64,000 bases of DNA from Succinivibrio dextrinosolvens (GTDB lineage Bacteria > Pseudomonadota > Gammaproteobacteria > Enterobacterales > Succinivibrionaceae). The stretch spans positions 1-64,000 of the forward strand of contig NZ_FPAH01000004.1 in NCBI RefSeq assembly GCF_900116345.1, read 5' to 3'. The position numbers were made by a program, and so were the translations under genes. Of this stretch, positions 16,629 through 26,188 are shown piece after piece (positions within the stretch are counted from its first letter, which is position 1; the number at the start of each line of letters is the position of its first letter). The notes below the pieces were generated by a model, which saw only the letters and a program-made list of their open reading frames with translations, was not told the origin of the DNA and ran no database searches.

Positions 16629-17723
16629 ATGAAAAAGACACTTCTAGGAATTGCAATCATAACATCAGGTCTATATGCAAATGCAGCAACTGTTTATGAC
16701 AAGGATGACACAACCCTTGAGATTGGAGGAAGAGTACAGTCTGTTCTATATAATACAAAATACAATCAGGCTGGAGATCACGATGCATCAATAGTAAATT
16801 CATCTCGTTTTTCATTATCAGGAAGAACCAGAATTAACGATTATGTTTCAGGTTTTGCATTTGCCGAATGGGAAATGGCCAATGGAAAAGATGGTATAAG
16901 TGCCCGTGAACAGTATGTTGGAGCTGATTTTGAGGATTTCGGCAGGTTATATGCCGGTAAAACCTATGATGCTGTTAAGCATGTAATTCTTGCTACAGAT
17001 ATCTTTGAAGATTTCGGCGGTCTCGCTCAGCCAGAATCAGATGATTTCAGAAACGGAATATTAAAATATGAATATGACAATCACGGATTCTACGCTTCAG
17101 CCTCCCTTCAGACAGCCGCAGACAATCAGAAGGTATATGGTGAGCCTGATGATGATGAAGATATCGAAATGAATGTAGACTCTGGATTTGCATTATCAGC
17201 AGGCTACACAATTGAAGATGTGGTATTTGGACCACTGTCATTTAATCTAGGTTACAGTTATACCAGACTGCAGAATGATAAAGAAAAGCGCGTAATTGCT
17301 GATCCTGATTCAGGAACAGCACTTGATAATGGTAGAAACATAGCTGCTTCAATTTCCTGGGGATCTACTGATGAAGGTCTTTACATTGCAGCCTTATACA
17401 CTGACAAGAAATGGAACTTTTCCAACAATATCCTAGGTTATACCAGAGGTTACGAAATTGTTGGTGGTTATACCTTTGAGAACGGTATTGGCATATATAC
17501 CGGTTTTGAAAACTTATATAACACTATGGATGATGGTTACGGAAAACAACCAAACAAAATCGACAGAAGAATTCCTGTATACGTAAATTTCAACGCTAAC
17601 GAGAACTTCAATGTATGGGCAGAAGCTCGATTCAACGCCGGTAGCACTCCTGAGTTTGGAGGAATGAAATTCCATGAAGAAACAGGATCTGTATTCTCTG
17701 TTGGTGCAAGATATACATTCTAA
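16629..17723 (+). CDS. Gram-negative general porin
   Basis: A signal peptide (residues 1-19, MKKTLLGIAIITSGLYANA) is followed by about 345 residues of alternating beta strands ending in a terminal phenylalanine (SVGARYTF), the outer-membrane insertion signal. The strands and acidic turns match trimeric OmpC/OmpF-like diffusion porins (LEIGGRVQS start, LYAGKTYDAV segment). The GC content is higher than in the tns genes beside it, so it belongs to the core genome. It lies directly beyond the Tn7-like right end, has its own promoter, and ends at a strong terminator. Confidence 0.9.
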   Translation: MKKTLLGIAIITSGLYANAATVYDKDDTTLEIGGRVQSVLYNTKYNQAGDHDASIVNSSRFSLSGRTRINDYVSGFAFAEWEMANGKDGISAREQYVGADFEDFGRLYAGKTYDAVKHVILATDIFEDFGGLAQPESDDFRNGILKYEYDNHGFYASASLQTAADNQKVYGEPDDDEDIEMNVDSGFALSAGYTIEDVVFGPLSFNLGYSYTRLQNDKEKRVIADPDSGTALDNGRNIAASISWGSTDEGLYIAALYTDKKWNFSNNILGYTRGYEIVGGYTFENGIGIYTGFENLYNTMDDGYGKQPNKIDRRIPVYVNFNANENFNVWAEARFNAGSTPEFGGMKFHEETGSVFSVGARYTF

Positions 17724-17761
17724 TCCGCCGGTTCCATAAAACAAAACACGCAGCTCAGATT

Positions 17762-17804
17762 AATCATCGGACACTGTCTCCATATTTTGTTCCGATGATT
17801 TTTT
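17762..17804 (+). terminator. Intrinsic terminator of porin gene
   Basis: A 10-bp perfect stem AATCATCGGA / TCCGATGATT with a 19-base loop is followed by a run of T, 38 bases after the porin stop. Confidence 0.85.
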
Positions 17805-17853
17805 GTAAAGTCCAATGGATTAGAACGGAGATTAAGAAGGCATTCAGCAGACA

Positions 17854-17884
17854 AAAAATATGCGACATAAGGAGTATGCCGCAT
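17854..17884 (-). terminator. Terminator at end of flagellar/chemotaxis block
   Basis: In the minus direction ATGCGGCATA and TATGTCGCAT form a 10-bp stem with one G-U pair and a short loop, followed by a T run. It lies about 30 bases after the cheW stop and closes the 15-kb minus-strand operon region. Confidence 0.75.
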
Positions 17885-17916
17885 ACATTAGTCAAGGAGT
17901 AAAAAAATCTTTTTGA

Positions 17917-18423
17917 TTAACCTAGATTGGTAACTTCCTTCCACTCTGTCTCAGTGAACAGCTTGGTAAGATCAATCAGAATTAACAGATCATCCTTGCG
18001 GTTGCATACACCGGAGATGAACTGAGCATTCTCTTCTGTACCAACATTAGGAGTATCGTCAATATCATTGGTATTGAGATCTGCAACCTCAGCAACAGAA
18101 TCAACAAGGATGCCGATCACATGCTTATCAGACTCAATAATCATAATTCTTGTGTTATCTGTAACCTCTGCTGGAGGAATACCGAAACGAGCTCTGGTAT
18201 CAATTACAGTAACAACGTTACCACGCAGGTTAATAATACCTAGCACATAAGAAGGGGCACCAGGAACAGGAGCGATATCTGTATAACGTAATACCTCACG
18301 AACCTGCATAACGTTGACGCCATATATTTCATTACCTAATTTAAAGGTAACCCAACGCAGCAACTCACCTTTTTTTGCATTAACGTCGATTGGATTTTCT
18401 GCGATCGCATCTTCTTTTGACAT
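17917..18423 (-). CDS. cheW: Chemotaxis coupling protein CheW
   Basis: This 168-residue CheW-fold adaptor links receptors to the CheA kinase. The core reads WVTFKLGNEIYGVNVMQVREVLRYTDIAPVPGAPSYVLGIINLRGNVVTVIDTR, the hallmark of CheW. It is the last gene of the block and lies 107 bases after the CheW-like ParP gene, as in Vibrio and Pseudomonas. A short N-terminal acidic stretch precedes the domain. Confidence 0.95.
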   Translation of the reverse strand: MSKEDAIAENPIDVNAKKGELLRWVTFKLGNEIYGVNVMQVREVLRYTDIAPVPGAPSYVLGIINLRGNVVTVIDTRARFGIPPAEVTDNTRIMIIESDKHVIGILVDSVAEVADLNTNDIDDTPNVGTEENAQFISGVCNRKDDLLILIDLTKLFTETEWKEVTNLG

Positions 18424-18530
18424 CTCTTAATCCTCGTTATACACACCACACATGATATGGCGCAATTACTCTTTAATTTTATTTTAATAAACTTTAGCAA
18501 ATTGTAGAGGTTACGTAGTTAAAACTTTGA

Positions 18531-19898
18531 TCATGCACTCATTTGTGCATCAAGATCTTTGAGATTAACACCATTTTCAAACATCTTAATCAACGCTTTC
18601 ACATGCAGTAACGCACACATTTCCTTTTTAACGATACCAGCAAGCCATGGTCTGTTACCAGCAGTCTGTCTCCAGGTAATATTTTCCTTGCTTAGAATTC
18701 TGTTTCCTTCAAGAACATCACAGCCTATTGACCATAGTGTCTTATCAAGGGAAATCATGTATTCGTACTTATCTGACTGTGGAGCATCACTCTTAACCCA
18801 TTTAAGGGTATCCACAACATTCATTTTACGGCCGCGAATATCAGCAATTCCCTGGAACCAGTCAGGCTTTCCGAATAAAGGAGTAACCTTGTCACACTGG
18901 AATATACCACCAAGATTAACCAGAGGTACAGCAAAGCGAATACCTTTTACCAGGAAGAACAGAACCTGAAACTCTTCAGGCATTTCAATATTGGTCCAGT
19001 TATATGGAGCCTCATCGTTTTCTGCTTCCTGTTCTGCCTGAGCAACATTCTCATCTGCAACTACAGATTCTGATGCAGCAACCTGCTCCACCTGGGTCTG
19101 TTCCTCGACCGCTGTTTCGGTAACGGTCTGTGTTTCTACAGCAGTTTCAACAGCCGTCTCTGTAGGAGTCTCCACAGCAATCTCTGTTTCAAGATGAGTT
19201 TTTGGAACTGACTCTAAAAGACTCTCAAGACTCTTGTGTTCTGCAAATGGAAGAGGTTCAGGTTTTTCTTCAACAGTCTGCAACTGAGGCTGTAGCGGAG
19301 GAACGTCATCAGATGAGGAATTATCCTCAGGAACGTAATCATCTGCAGCATAATCAATATCATCAGCAGCACTTTCTGCCTGAACTTCTGTATCTGTATT
19401 CTCTGCAGCGCTCTCTTCAGACTCAGCAGGCATTTCTGACTCTACCTGAGTGTCAATCGCAGCTTCTGTTTCCTCTGCAGGAGAATCTGACTGTTCCTCT
19501 GCAGAAGACATCTCAATATCTTCAGAAGCTGCATATTCAGCAACGGCTTCTTCAGGAACTGATTCATCAGCAACAGCTTCCTGAGCAACCACCTCTTCTT
19601 CAGCGGATTCATCAACAGTCTCGTCAGAAGATACACTTTCCTCTGCAGAAGTCATATCCATGTCTTCCTGAGGTACTTCTGAATCCTGTTCTAGGACTGT
19701 TTCATCAACCTGTGTTTCACTAACTTCAGTATCAGATCCTATAACCTGCTCATTTTCACTCTGAGCACTTGGTTCTGTCTTGGCAATAACCTTCTCTTCC
19801 GACTGAGACTCCGCCTCAGTGGACTGCTGTTCACATTCTTCTTCAAGCATCTGCTTGAAATAAGCTACAAGGGTGTCATCAATATCATTAAATGACAT
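18531..19898 (-). CDS. parP: ParP-like CheW-domain protein with long acidic region
   Basis: Residues 1-310 are a low-complexity, glutamate/alanine/threonine-rich disordered stretch. Residues about 315-440 are a divergent CheW-like domain (VLFFLVKGIRFAVPLVNLGGIF, then WFQGIADIRGRKMNVVDTLKWV). The position between the ParA-like gene and cheW matches ParP of Vibrio. ParP binds CheA and the ParA-like ParC to hold chemotaxis arrays at the pole. The acidic region is longer than the folded part and is the most repetitive protein stretch in the window. The name rests on context and domain order. Confidence 0.75.
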   Translation of the reverse strand: MSFNDIDDTLVAYFKQMLEEECEQQSTEAESQSEEKVIAKTEPSAQSENEQVIGSDTEVSETQVDETVLEQDSEVPQEDMDMTSAEESVSSDETVDESAEEEVVAQEAVADESVPEEAVAEYAASEDIEMSSAEEQSDSPAEETEAAIDTQVESEMPAESEESAAENTDTEVQAESAADDIDYAADDYVPEDNSSSDDVPPLQPQLQTVEEKPEPLPFAEHKSLESLLESVPKTHLETEIAVETPTETAVETAVETQTVTETAVEEQTQVEQVAASESVVADENVAQAEQEAENDEAPYNWTNIEMPEEFQVLFFLVKGIRFAVPLVNLGGIFQCDKVTPLFGKPDWFQGIADIRGRKMNVVDTLKWVKSDAPQSDKYEYMISLDKTLWSIGCDVLEGNRILSKENITWRQTAGNRPWLAGIVKKEMCALLHVKALIKMFENGVNLKDLDAQMSA

Positions 19899-19915
19899 AC
19901 TAGGATCCTTTATAA

Positions 19916-20821
19916 TTAACTGAGCATAGCATCAACATCACCTGCAATAATATCCATATCTTTATTAACGTCAGATTTTGTATTTTTTTCACCCGAAGCC
20001 AAAGAAACTATTGCAGCCGCATTCGGAGATATTCTATCCGGATTAAGCTCAAGCTCTTTTGAGAGTAGTTGTAATAATAATTCACGATAAGCCAATGCAC
20101 CACGACATTTCTCATCTAGCATGGTTATTGGAAGACCCTTTTGAGAAGACTCTCTGAATAAAGTATCAACCGGAATCTGTCCCTGCCATAAATTATCTTT
20201 GTAATGAGCAGTCAGATATTCTAACGAAGTTCTGCTTGCCTTGGTACGTTTATCGTACATTGTAGGGATAACAGTATAGTTAATAATGCAGTTGCTATCT
20301 GCTTTACGCATAATGTTAAAAGTACGAACCATACCTTCTAATCCCTTTAAGGACAGAAACTCAGTCTGAGTTGGAACAAGGATTGACGTGCTAGCTACAA
20401 GTGCATTCACCATCAAAGCTCCTAAAACAGGAGGACAGTCAATTAAAACTACATCGTAGTCATCCTCGATAAGCTTTAGGGCATTGGTTAGAATACGACC
20501 GACTCCTGAACGACCAGACAACTTTCTGTCTATGGTAGCAAGAGTCATACTTGAAGCTATGATATCAAGATTAGGGAAATTCGTATGAGTTATGACAGAC
20601 TGTACACTCTCCTTGTCAAAGTTTTCCTGAGTATACAGATCATAAAGACTTTTCTCGATATTATTGTAGTCAAAACCTAAATAGCTAGTCAAAGAGGCAT
20701 GTGGGTCGGTATCAATTATGAGAACATTCAGATTCTCTTTCTGTAACCAACCTGCTAACGATGCGACTGTTGTAGTCTTACCTACACCGCCTTTTTGACT
20801 TGCAATTGACCAAACTAGCAC
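19916..20821 (-). CDS. parC: ParA-like ATPase for chemotaxis array positioning (ParC type)
   Basis: This Soj/ParA-family Walker ATPase has a deviant P-loop KGGVGKTTT at residues 10-18, DTDPHASLTSYLGFDY and VVLIDCPPVLGALM. In Vibrio and Pseudomonas the gene at this place recruits chemotaxis arrays to the cell pole and segregates them at division. This symbol is unrelated to topoisomerase IV ParC. It starts at GTG with a strong AAGGAG site and follows motD by about 20 bases. A C-terminal tail of about 40 residues beyond the ATPase is unusual but short. Confidence 0.85.
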   Translation of the reverse strand: MLVWSIASQKGGVGKTTTVASLAGWLQKENLNVLIIDTDPHASLTSYLGFDYNNIEKSLYDLYTQENFDKESVQSVITHTNFPNLDIIASSMTLATIDRKLSGRSGVGRILTNALKLIEDDYDVVLIDCPPVLGALMVNALVASTSILVPTQTEFLSLKGLEGMVRTFNIMRKADSNCIINYTVIPTMYDKRTKASRTSLEYLTAHYKDNLWQGQIPVDTLFRESSQKGLPITMLDEKCRGALAYRELLLQLLSKELELNPDRISPNAAAIVSLASGEKNTKSDVNKDMDIIAGDVDAMLS

Positions 20822-20842
20822 AAAAGGCTCCTTAATTTATTC

Positions 20843-22045
20843 TTATAAACCGAAATCCAGTTCTATAGTGTTACCTTCACCACGCTTAACTTCAACATCA
20901 CCCTGACCAGCATTAATGCTAGGTTCAGTTGTACCGTTAATCAAACTCTGTTCAACATCAGTTGCGGTAAGAGGAGTCTTTCTTTCCATTGCATATCTAG
21001 AAATTGCGATAACAACCTTTCTATTCATTGCTCTTCCGGCAGCTGTCTTATTTGAATACATAGGTGAATACTCACCATAGGCTTCAATTGCCATACGTTC
21101 AGGAACAATTCCTGCGCGCTCAAGCTCAGTTAAAACAGAAAGTGAACGGTTTGCAGACAGATCCCAGCTGTTAAGGAAGATTCCATTAGGGATAAATGTA
21201 TTATCAGTATAGCCACGGATTCTGATGTAGTTATTGATGTTGGAGATTGCAACTGCAATTCTCTGAATAATTGGTCTGGAGGCAGCCAGAATAGAGGCAC
21301 TACCCTCAGCAAACAGCAGACCGGAATTTACATTGATAGACAGCCAGTGTGGATTTTCCTCAATATCAATATATTTTTCCATACCAGTGTCACTGATAGC
21401 CTCAGAGATTGAGCGTCTTACAGCATCAAACTGAGTTCCTACCTTACCTTCACCAATACTGTCAGCGTTAACATCAGACTGACCGCCCTGTTCAAAATGA
21501 TCAGAGCTACCTCCGGCCTGGAATCCGCCTTCACCGGTCTGAGAACCGCCATCTGGAGCATTGGATTTAGGGTTAACGTTCTTAGATACTGTCTGATTAT
21601 CAGAAATTACCAGTTCACCTGATGCGTTGGCAGAGTCAGCATTATTCTGACCATCCATCTCATCATCAGATCCTGATGTTGTATCGTCTCTTTCCTGATT
21701 AGACTGGGTTGATGTGATCTGGAAATTCATCATCACACCGCCATCTTCGATGATCTGCTTTCCTGTATCACCCTGAGATGACTGCATAGACTGAACAGCT
21801 TCCTGAACTTCCTGGGCAAGCTGTTGAGCAAGAGAACCTGGAACCAGCAGAGCTCCGCCTGGAGAGCTGATTGCAGTTTCATTAAAGGCCTGAGCAATAC
21901 TTTCCACCATTGATTTGGCTTCTGACTGCTTGGCCATAGCGAAAGAATACAGAACCACGAACAGAGCGAACAGCAAAGTCATGAAGTCCGCATAAGACAC
22001 CATCCATCGTTCAAGGTTTTCGGGCTCTGGAGGCTTTTTCTTCAT
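20843..22045 (-). CDS. motD: Flagellar stator protein, MotB/MotD type
   Basis: One N-terminal membrane helix carries the proton-channel aspartate (Asp20 in WMVSYADFMTLLFALFVVL). A long glycine/serine-rich, acidic periplasmic linker (about 90-195) is followed by an OmpA-like peptidoglycan-binding domain (IRGYTDNTFIP, WDLSANRSLSVL). The long linker makes it larger (400 residues) than E. coli MotB (308). It overlaps nothing and follows the MotA-type gene by 17 bases. By position it corresponds to MotD of Pseudomonas, a stator pair with MotC. Confidence 0.85.
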   Translation of the reverse strand: MKKKPPEPENLERWMVSYADFMTLLFALFVVLYSFAMAKQSEAKSMVESIAQAFNETAISSPGGALLVPGSLAQQLAQEVQEAVQSMQSSQGDTGKQIIEDGGVMMNFQITSTQSNQERDDTTSGSDDEMDGQNNADSANASGELVISDNQTVSKNVNPKSNAPDGGSQTGEGGFQAGGSSDHFEQGGQSDVNADSIGEGKVGTQFDAVRRSISEAISDTGMEKYIDIEENPHWLSINVNSGLLFAEGSASILAASRPIIQRIAVAISNINNYIRIRGYTDNTFIPNGIFLNSWDLSANRSLSVLTELERAGIVPERMAIEAYGEYSPMYSNKTAAGRAMNRKVVIAISRYAMERKTPLTATDVEQSLINGTTEPSINAGQGDVEVKRGEGNTIELDFGL

Positions 22046-22062
22046 ATTACTGCCTTATTATA

Positions 22063-22818
22063 TTAACTTCCGCCTTCGGTCTTATCGCCACCGGTGTAAA
22101 CAGCAAGACGGCGCTTTAACATCATGGTATTCTCACCTGATGCAATTGATACAAGACCTTCTAGTGTCATGTACTTGTAAAGGCCCATTTCAGCAATAAT
22201 ACCTTTAACACGGTTAGAAGCTGGAAGACAGATAATGTTAGCAAGAACCAGACCGTAAATGGTTGCAACGAATGCCACCGCAATAGCAGGACCTAACTCA
22301 TCAGGACGATCCAAAAGTGACATAGCGTGAATCAGACCAAGCACCGCACCGATAATACCCATGGTAGGAGAGTAACCGCCCATAGCTTCTAGCATCTTGG
22401 CGTAAGGTTCATATTTAGCTTCTTCAACAGCAATGCCCTGCTCTAAAATTTCCTTCAGAGCATCCTTATCCACACCGTCAACAATCATCTGAATACCGTC
22501 ACGGGTATAATCATCAGAGGCTGATGATATGGAATTTTCCAGAGCCAGAAGGCCCTGCTGACGAGCAGTTGTTGATAGACCGACTAGAAGTTCAACCTGA
22601 GATTCAAAACCAATACGTGGAGGAGCCAGAGTCCATAGCATACATTTGAATGCGCCTATAATCTGAGGCAGAGGAAACTGCACCCAGCAGGCAAAGAAGG
22701 ACGCACCTACCACAACCAAGAAAGCAGGTAACTCTAACATCATTGCAGGAGATGTACCTTCTAGCATCATAGAACATACAATACATCCGCACGCAAGAAA
22801 AATACCAAGAAAGTTCAT
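22063..22818 (-). CDS. motC: Flagellar stator protein, MotA/MotC type
   Basis: This 251-residue membrane protein has four helices: two near the N-terminus and two at about 155-205 (MGIIGAVLGLIHAM, IAVAFVATIYGLVLANIICLP). The cytoplasmic loop between them carries the conserved motor charges. It forms the ion-conducting stator with the following MotB/D-type protein. The position between cheB and the ParA-like gene is that of motC in Pseudomonas, where a separate motAB also exists elsewhere. Confidence 0.88.
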   Translation of the reverse strand: MNFLGIFLACGCIVCSMMLEGTSPAMMLELPAFLVVVGASFFACWVQFPLPQIIGAFKCMLWTLAPPRIGFESQVELLVGLSTTARQQGLLALENSISSASDDYTRDGIQMIVDGVDKDALKEILEQGIAVEEAKYEPYAKMLEAMGGYSPTMGIIGAVLGLIHAMSLLDRPDELGPAIAVAFVATIYGLVLANIICLPASNRVKGIIAEMGLYKYMTLEGLVSIASGENTMMLKRRLAVYTGGDKTEGGS

Positions 22819-22839
22819 AGAGACCTGCCTTTTTTCTTA

Positions 22840-24078
22840 TTAACCCAGCTCTTTAACGATACACTCTGCAATCTCTCCCAGAGGAAGAACCAGATCTGTA
22901 ACGCCAGCATTTACGATTGCCTGAGGCATACCGTAGACCACACAGGTCTCTTCATTCTGAGCCCAGATAACTGCACCAAGCTTCTTGAGGATTGTGCAGC
23001 CTTCGCAGCCATCAGATCCCATTCCAGTCAGAATCATAGCCAGAACTTTTCCGCCGTACATCTTTGAGAGGGATGCAAAAGAAACATCCACACAAGGATT
23101 GTAGGTGGTTCTGCCAGTATCAGCAATGACACGACATCTTACCTTCACACCGACCTTCTCAAAAATCATCTGAGTTCCGCCAGGTGCAATATAGCAGGTT
23201 CCTGCCTCAAGAATATCTCCGTCCTTGGCCTCAACTACATGCAGATTTGAGATAGCATCAAGTCTTGCAGCAAAGGTAGTAGTAAATGATGCAGGCATAT
23301 GCTGAACGATTACCACCGGAACATTAAGCTTTGGCAGCTTAGGAATAATATCCTGAAGAGCAATAGGCCCGCCGGTTGAGCTGCCTATAGCAACAATAGA
23401 ATGAGGTTTTCCTGACTTCTTAAAGGTAGTGGTCTCTGACTTATGGTTACCAAAGGTAAACTTCAGAGCACTTGCTGGAGTACCTGGATTTGCAGCCAGC
23501 ATTGCATTAATCTGGTTATATGCTTCCTTAGCTGAACCTGCTGTAGGGGCAGGAGTACTTGCAGTAGTACCTATAGGAGCACGAGCTGTTGTTACAGCTG
23601 GTTTAGCGACAGTAGCTGATGCAGGAACCGTTTTAGTTGCAATGGTTGGTGAAGGAGCAGATGGTCTGAAACCTCTTACACGGCTGCGGGAAACAGCTTT
23701 AATTGATGCAATCAGATTCTTGATGGCATCTTCTCTTCGGTGAGCAATGTCATCGAAGTTTTTAGGCATAAAATCTACCGCACCGGCCTCAAGTGCCTTA
23801 AAGGTTGCAGTTGCGCCTTCATGAGTCAGAGATGAGAACATGAGAATTGGTGTAGGATTCTTCTTCATGATCTCAGCAACAGCCGTAATACCGTCCATAA
23901 CAGGCATTTCAACGTCCATGGTTATTACATCTGGACGCAGCTTGGTAGTAAGATCAACGCCTTCCTTACCATCTTTTGCCTCGCCTACAACCTCCATAGT
24001 AGGGTCTGATTCAACAATCTCTCTTAGACGCTTACGGAAAAAGCTGGAGTCATCAACAATCAAAACTTTGGTAGCCAT
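22840..24078 (-). CDS. cheB: Chemotaxis methylesterase CheB
   Basis: CheB removes methyl groups from (and deamidates) receptors to adapt the signal. The N-terminal receiver domain has Asp9-Asp10 and the phosphorylated Asp55 (ITMDVEMPVMDG). An alanine/threonine/proline-rich linker (about 135-215) precedes the esterase domain with the catalytic serine (AIGSSTGGP), histidine (VQHMP) and aspartate (GMGSDGCEG). The linker makes it longer (412) than E. coli CheB (349). It starts 9 bases after the cheA stop. Confidence 0.95.
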   Translation of the reverse strand: MATKVLIVDDSSFFRKRLREIVESDPTMEVVGEAKDGKEGVDLTTKLRPDVITMDVEMPVMDGITAVAEIMKKNPTPILMFSSLTHEGATATFKALEAGAVDFMPKNFDDIAHRREDAIKNLIASIKAVSRSRVRGFRPSAPSPTIATKTVPASATVAKPAVTTARAPIGTTASTPAPTAGSAKEAYNQINAMLAANPGTPASALKFTFGNHKSETTTFKKSGKPHSIVAIGSSTGGPIALQDIIPKLPKLNVPVVIVQHMPASFTTTFAARLDAISNLHVVEAKDGDILEAGTCYIAPGGTQMIFEKVGVKVRCRVIADTGRTTYNPCVDVSFASLSKMYGGKVLAMILTGMGSDGCEGCTILKKLGAVIWAQNEETCVVYGMPQAIVNAGVTDLVLPLGEIAECIVKELG

Positions 24079-24087
24079 AGGTTATCC

Positions 24088-26169
24088 TTATTCTTCGTTA
24101 TTATCGTTAGTATTTTCTGGAGCTACTTGTGGAGCATTCTCAGTATCTTCAGCAACCTTTTCTTCTACTACATGCTTATCTGATGGCAGCGGAACACGCT
24201 CTGCATCCTTATGAGCATAAGCTCTCATAAGTCCAGGAATATCCAGAATCAGAGCGATACCACCATCAGAGGTGATGGTTGCACCAGCCATACCTGGAGT
24301 ATGACGCAGGATCTCGTCCAGAGGCTTAATAACAACTTCTTCCTGACCTAAGAGCTCATCTACAACGAAGCCCACCAGCTGAGCAGCAGAAACCTGTACA
24401 AGAACAATATGAGCCTTGTTCTCAAGGTATTCCTTGATAGAAACCTTCTCGAACCATTGTTTCAAGAAGAACAGAGGAATAGCCTTGTCACGGATAACAA
24501 TAGTATTCAGACCATCAACGTTTCTCATTGAATCAAGATCCAGATAGAAGATCTCAGAAACTGAGGTCAATGGCAGAGCAAAGGTTCTGTTAGAAACAGA
24601 AATCATCAGAGTTGGCAGAATTGCCAGAGTCAGAGGAACCTTGATTTCAATGGTGGTTCCCTTTCCGTAGGTAGAGATAACATTTACAGTACCGTTAAGC
24701 TTGGAAATGTTGGTCTTAACCACATCCATACCCACGCCACGACCTGAAATATCAGTAATCTCAGTATTAGTTGAGAAACCTGGAGCGAAAATCAGATTCA
24801 GAGCTTCAGCATCAGAAAGTCTATCCGCAGCGCCCTCATCCAATACGCCTTTCTTAACTGCGACGGCTCTTAAAATATCAGGGTCCATACCCTGACCGTC
24901 ATCCTGAATCTGTAGAAGAATATGGTCACCCTGCTGAGAAGCTCTCAGTAAAACCACACCGGTCTCAGGCTTGCCTACAGCGACACGATCCTTAGGATCC
25001 TCAATACCATGGTCACAGCAGTTACGAACCATGTGAACCATTGGGTCTGCCAGAGCATCAACCAGATTCTTATCTAATTCTGTATCCTCACCTTCCATTC
25101 TCAGTTCGATCTTCTTACCAAGCTTACGTGCAAGGTCACGAACAACACGAGGGAATCTACCGAATACTTTCTTAACAGGCTGCATTCGGGTCTTCATTAC
25201 AGAATTCTGAAGTTCAAGAGTTACAACATCCAGATTGGAAATTGCCTTAGACATATCCTGATCTGAACGTCTTGATGCCATATTAACCAGACGGTTACGT
25301 ACCAGCACAAGCTCACCGACAAGATTCATGATGTCATCAAGAACCTGAGTTTCAACACGAACTGTAGTATCAACTTCTGGAGCAGATTTTGCTGCATCTG
25401 TTTTAGCGGCTGCAGGTTTTGCAGCTGCAGGTGCAGCAGGAGCAGCTGGAGCTGCGGCAGGTTTAGGTGCAGGGGCAGGTGCTGGAGCGGCTGCAGGAGC
25501 TGGAGCTGGTGCAGGTGCAGCAGCAGAAGCACTCTTTGAAGCCTCGCTTTGTGCTGTAGCGAGCATCTTGTCAAAATCAGCATCAGTTGCATCAGCAGCC
25601 TTGTTTTCATCACCATCAGCACCAGGAGCATGACCTTTTCCATGTAACTGGTCAAGCAGAGCCTCAAATTCATCTTCGGTAATATCGTCAACATCACCTG
25701 CTGGAGCTGCTGGTTCTGGTTCTGGAGCCGGTGCAGGGGCAGGAGCCGGAGCAGGCTCAGGTGCTGCGGCAGGAGCAGCAGCTGGAGCTGCACCGCCCGC
25801 GGCTAAAGCATGTAATCTGTCAATAAGTTCCTGAGGAGCAGGATCTGGCTGCTGGGCGTTCTTTACAGTGTCGAACATTGATGTGATTTCGTCATAGGCC
25901 TGAAGCACAGCATCCATAAGATCTGGAGACATTGAAATGCGGGCATTACGAAGTTCGTCGAACAAGCTTTCTGCAGCATGACAGATGTTAACAAGATTTG
26001 TTAACTGCAGGAATCCGGCACCACCTTTAACAGTATGGAAACCTCTGAAAATAGCATTAAGCAAATCCCTATCATCAGGTGTTTTCTCGATCTGGACTAG
26101 CTGTTCATTAAGATTTTCAATAATCTCACCAGCTTCTACTATAAAGTCTTGTAGAATTTCCTCATCCAT
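24088..26169 (-). CDS. cheA: Chemotaxis histidine kinase CheA
   Basis: The central kinase of chemotaxis has an N-terminal HPt domain with phospho-acceptor His45 (FRGFHTVKGGAGF). A long alanine/proline linker (about 125-270) stands where a P2 domain could be. Next come the dimerisation helices (VLDDIMNLVGELVLVRNRL), the ATP-binding domain (N box MVHMVRNCCDHGIE, G1 DDGQGMD, G2 GRGVGMDV) and the C-terminal CheW-like domain. Its 693 residues are normal. The linker's AP repeats produce leucine-rich shadow frames on the same strand. It phosphorylates CheY and CheB, whose genes flank it. Confidence 0.96.
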   Translation of the reverse strand: MDEEILQDFIVEAGEIIENLNEQLVQIEKTPDDRDLLNAIFRGFHTVKGGAGFLQLTNLVNICHAAESLFDELRNARISMSPDLMDAVLQAYDEITSMFDTVKNAQQPDPAPQELIDRLHALAAGGAAPAAAPAAAPEPAPAPAPAPAPEPEPAAPAGDVDDITEDEFEALLDQLHGKGHAPGADGDENKAADATDADFDKMLATAQSEASKSASAAAPAPAPAPAAAPAPAPAPKPAAAPAAPAAPAAAKPAAAKTDAAKSAPEVDTTVRVETQVLDDIMNLVGELVLVRNRLVNMASRRSDQDMSKAISNLDVVTLELQNSVMKTRMQPVKKVFGRFPRVVRDLARKLGKKIELRMEGEDTELDKNLVDALADPMVHMVRNCCDHGIEDPKDRVAVGKPETGVVLLRASQQGDHILLQIQDDGQGMDPDILRAVAVKKGVLDEGAADRLSDAEALNLIFAPGFSTNTEITDISGRGVGMDVVKTNISKLNGTVNVISTYGKGTTIEIKVPLTLAILPTLMISVSNRTFALPLTSVSEIFYLDLDSMRNVDGLNTIVIRDKAIPLFFLKQWFEKVSIKEYLENKAHIVLVQVSAAQLVGFVVDELLGQEEVVIKPLDEILRHTPGMAGATITSDGGIALILDIPGLMRAYAHKDAERVPLPSDKHVVEEKVAEDTENAPQVAPENTNDNNEE

Positions 26170-26188
26170 TTTCAGGTCTCCGTTATTA

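Noticed and set aside
19202-19723. Glutamine/leucine-rich plus-strand frame of 173 codons
   Set aside because: It is antisense to the repetitive acidic region of the ParP-like gene and shows no folded domain.
25326-25793. Leucine/glutamine-rich minus-strand frame of 155 codons
   Set aside because: It is a shifted reading of the alanine/proline linker of cheA; composition and position explain it fully.
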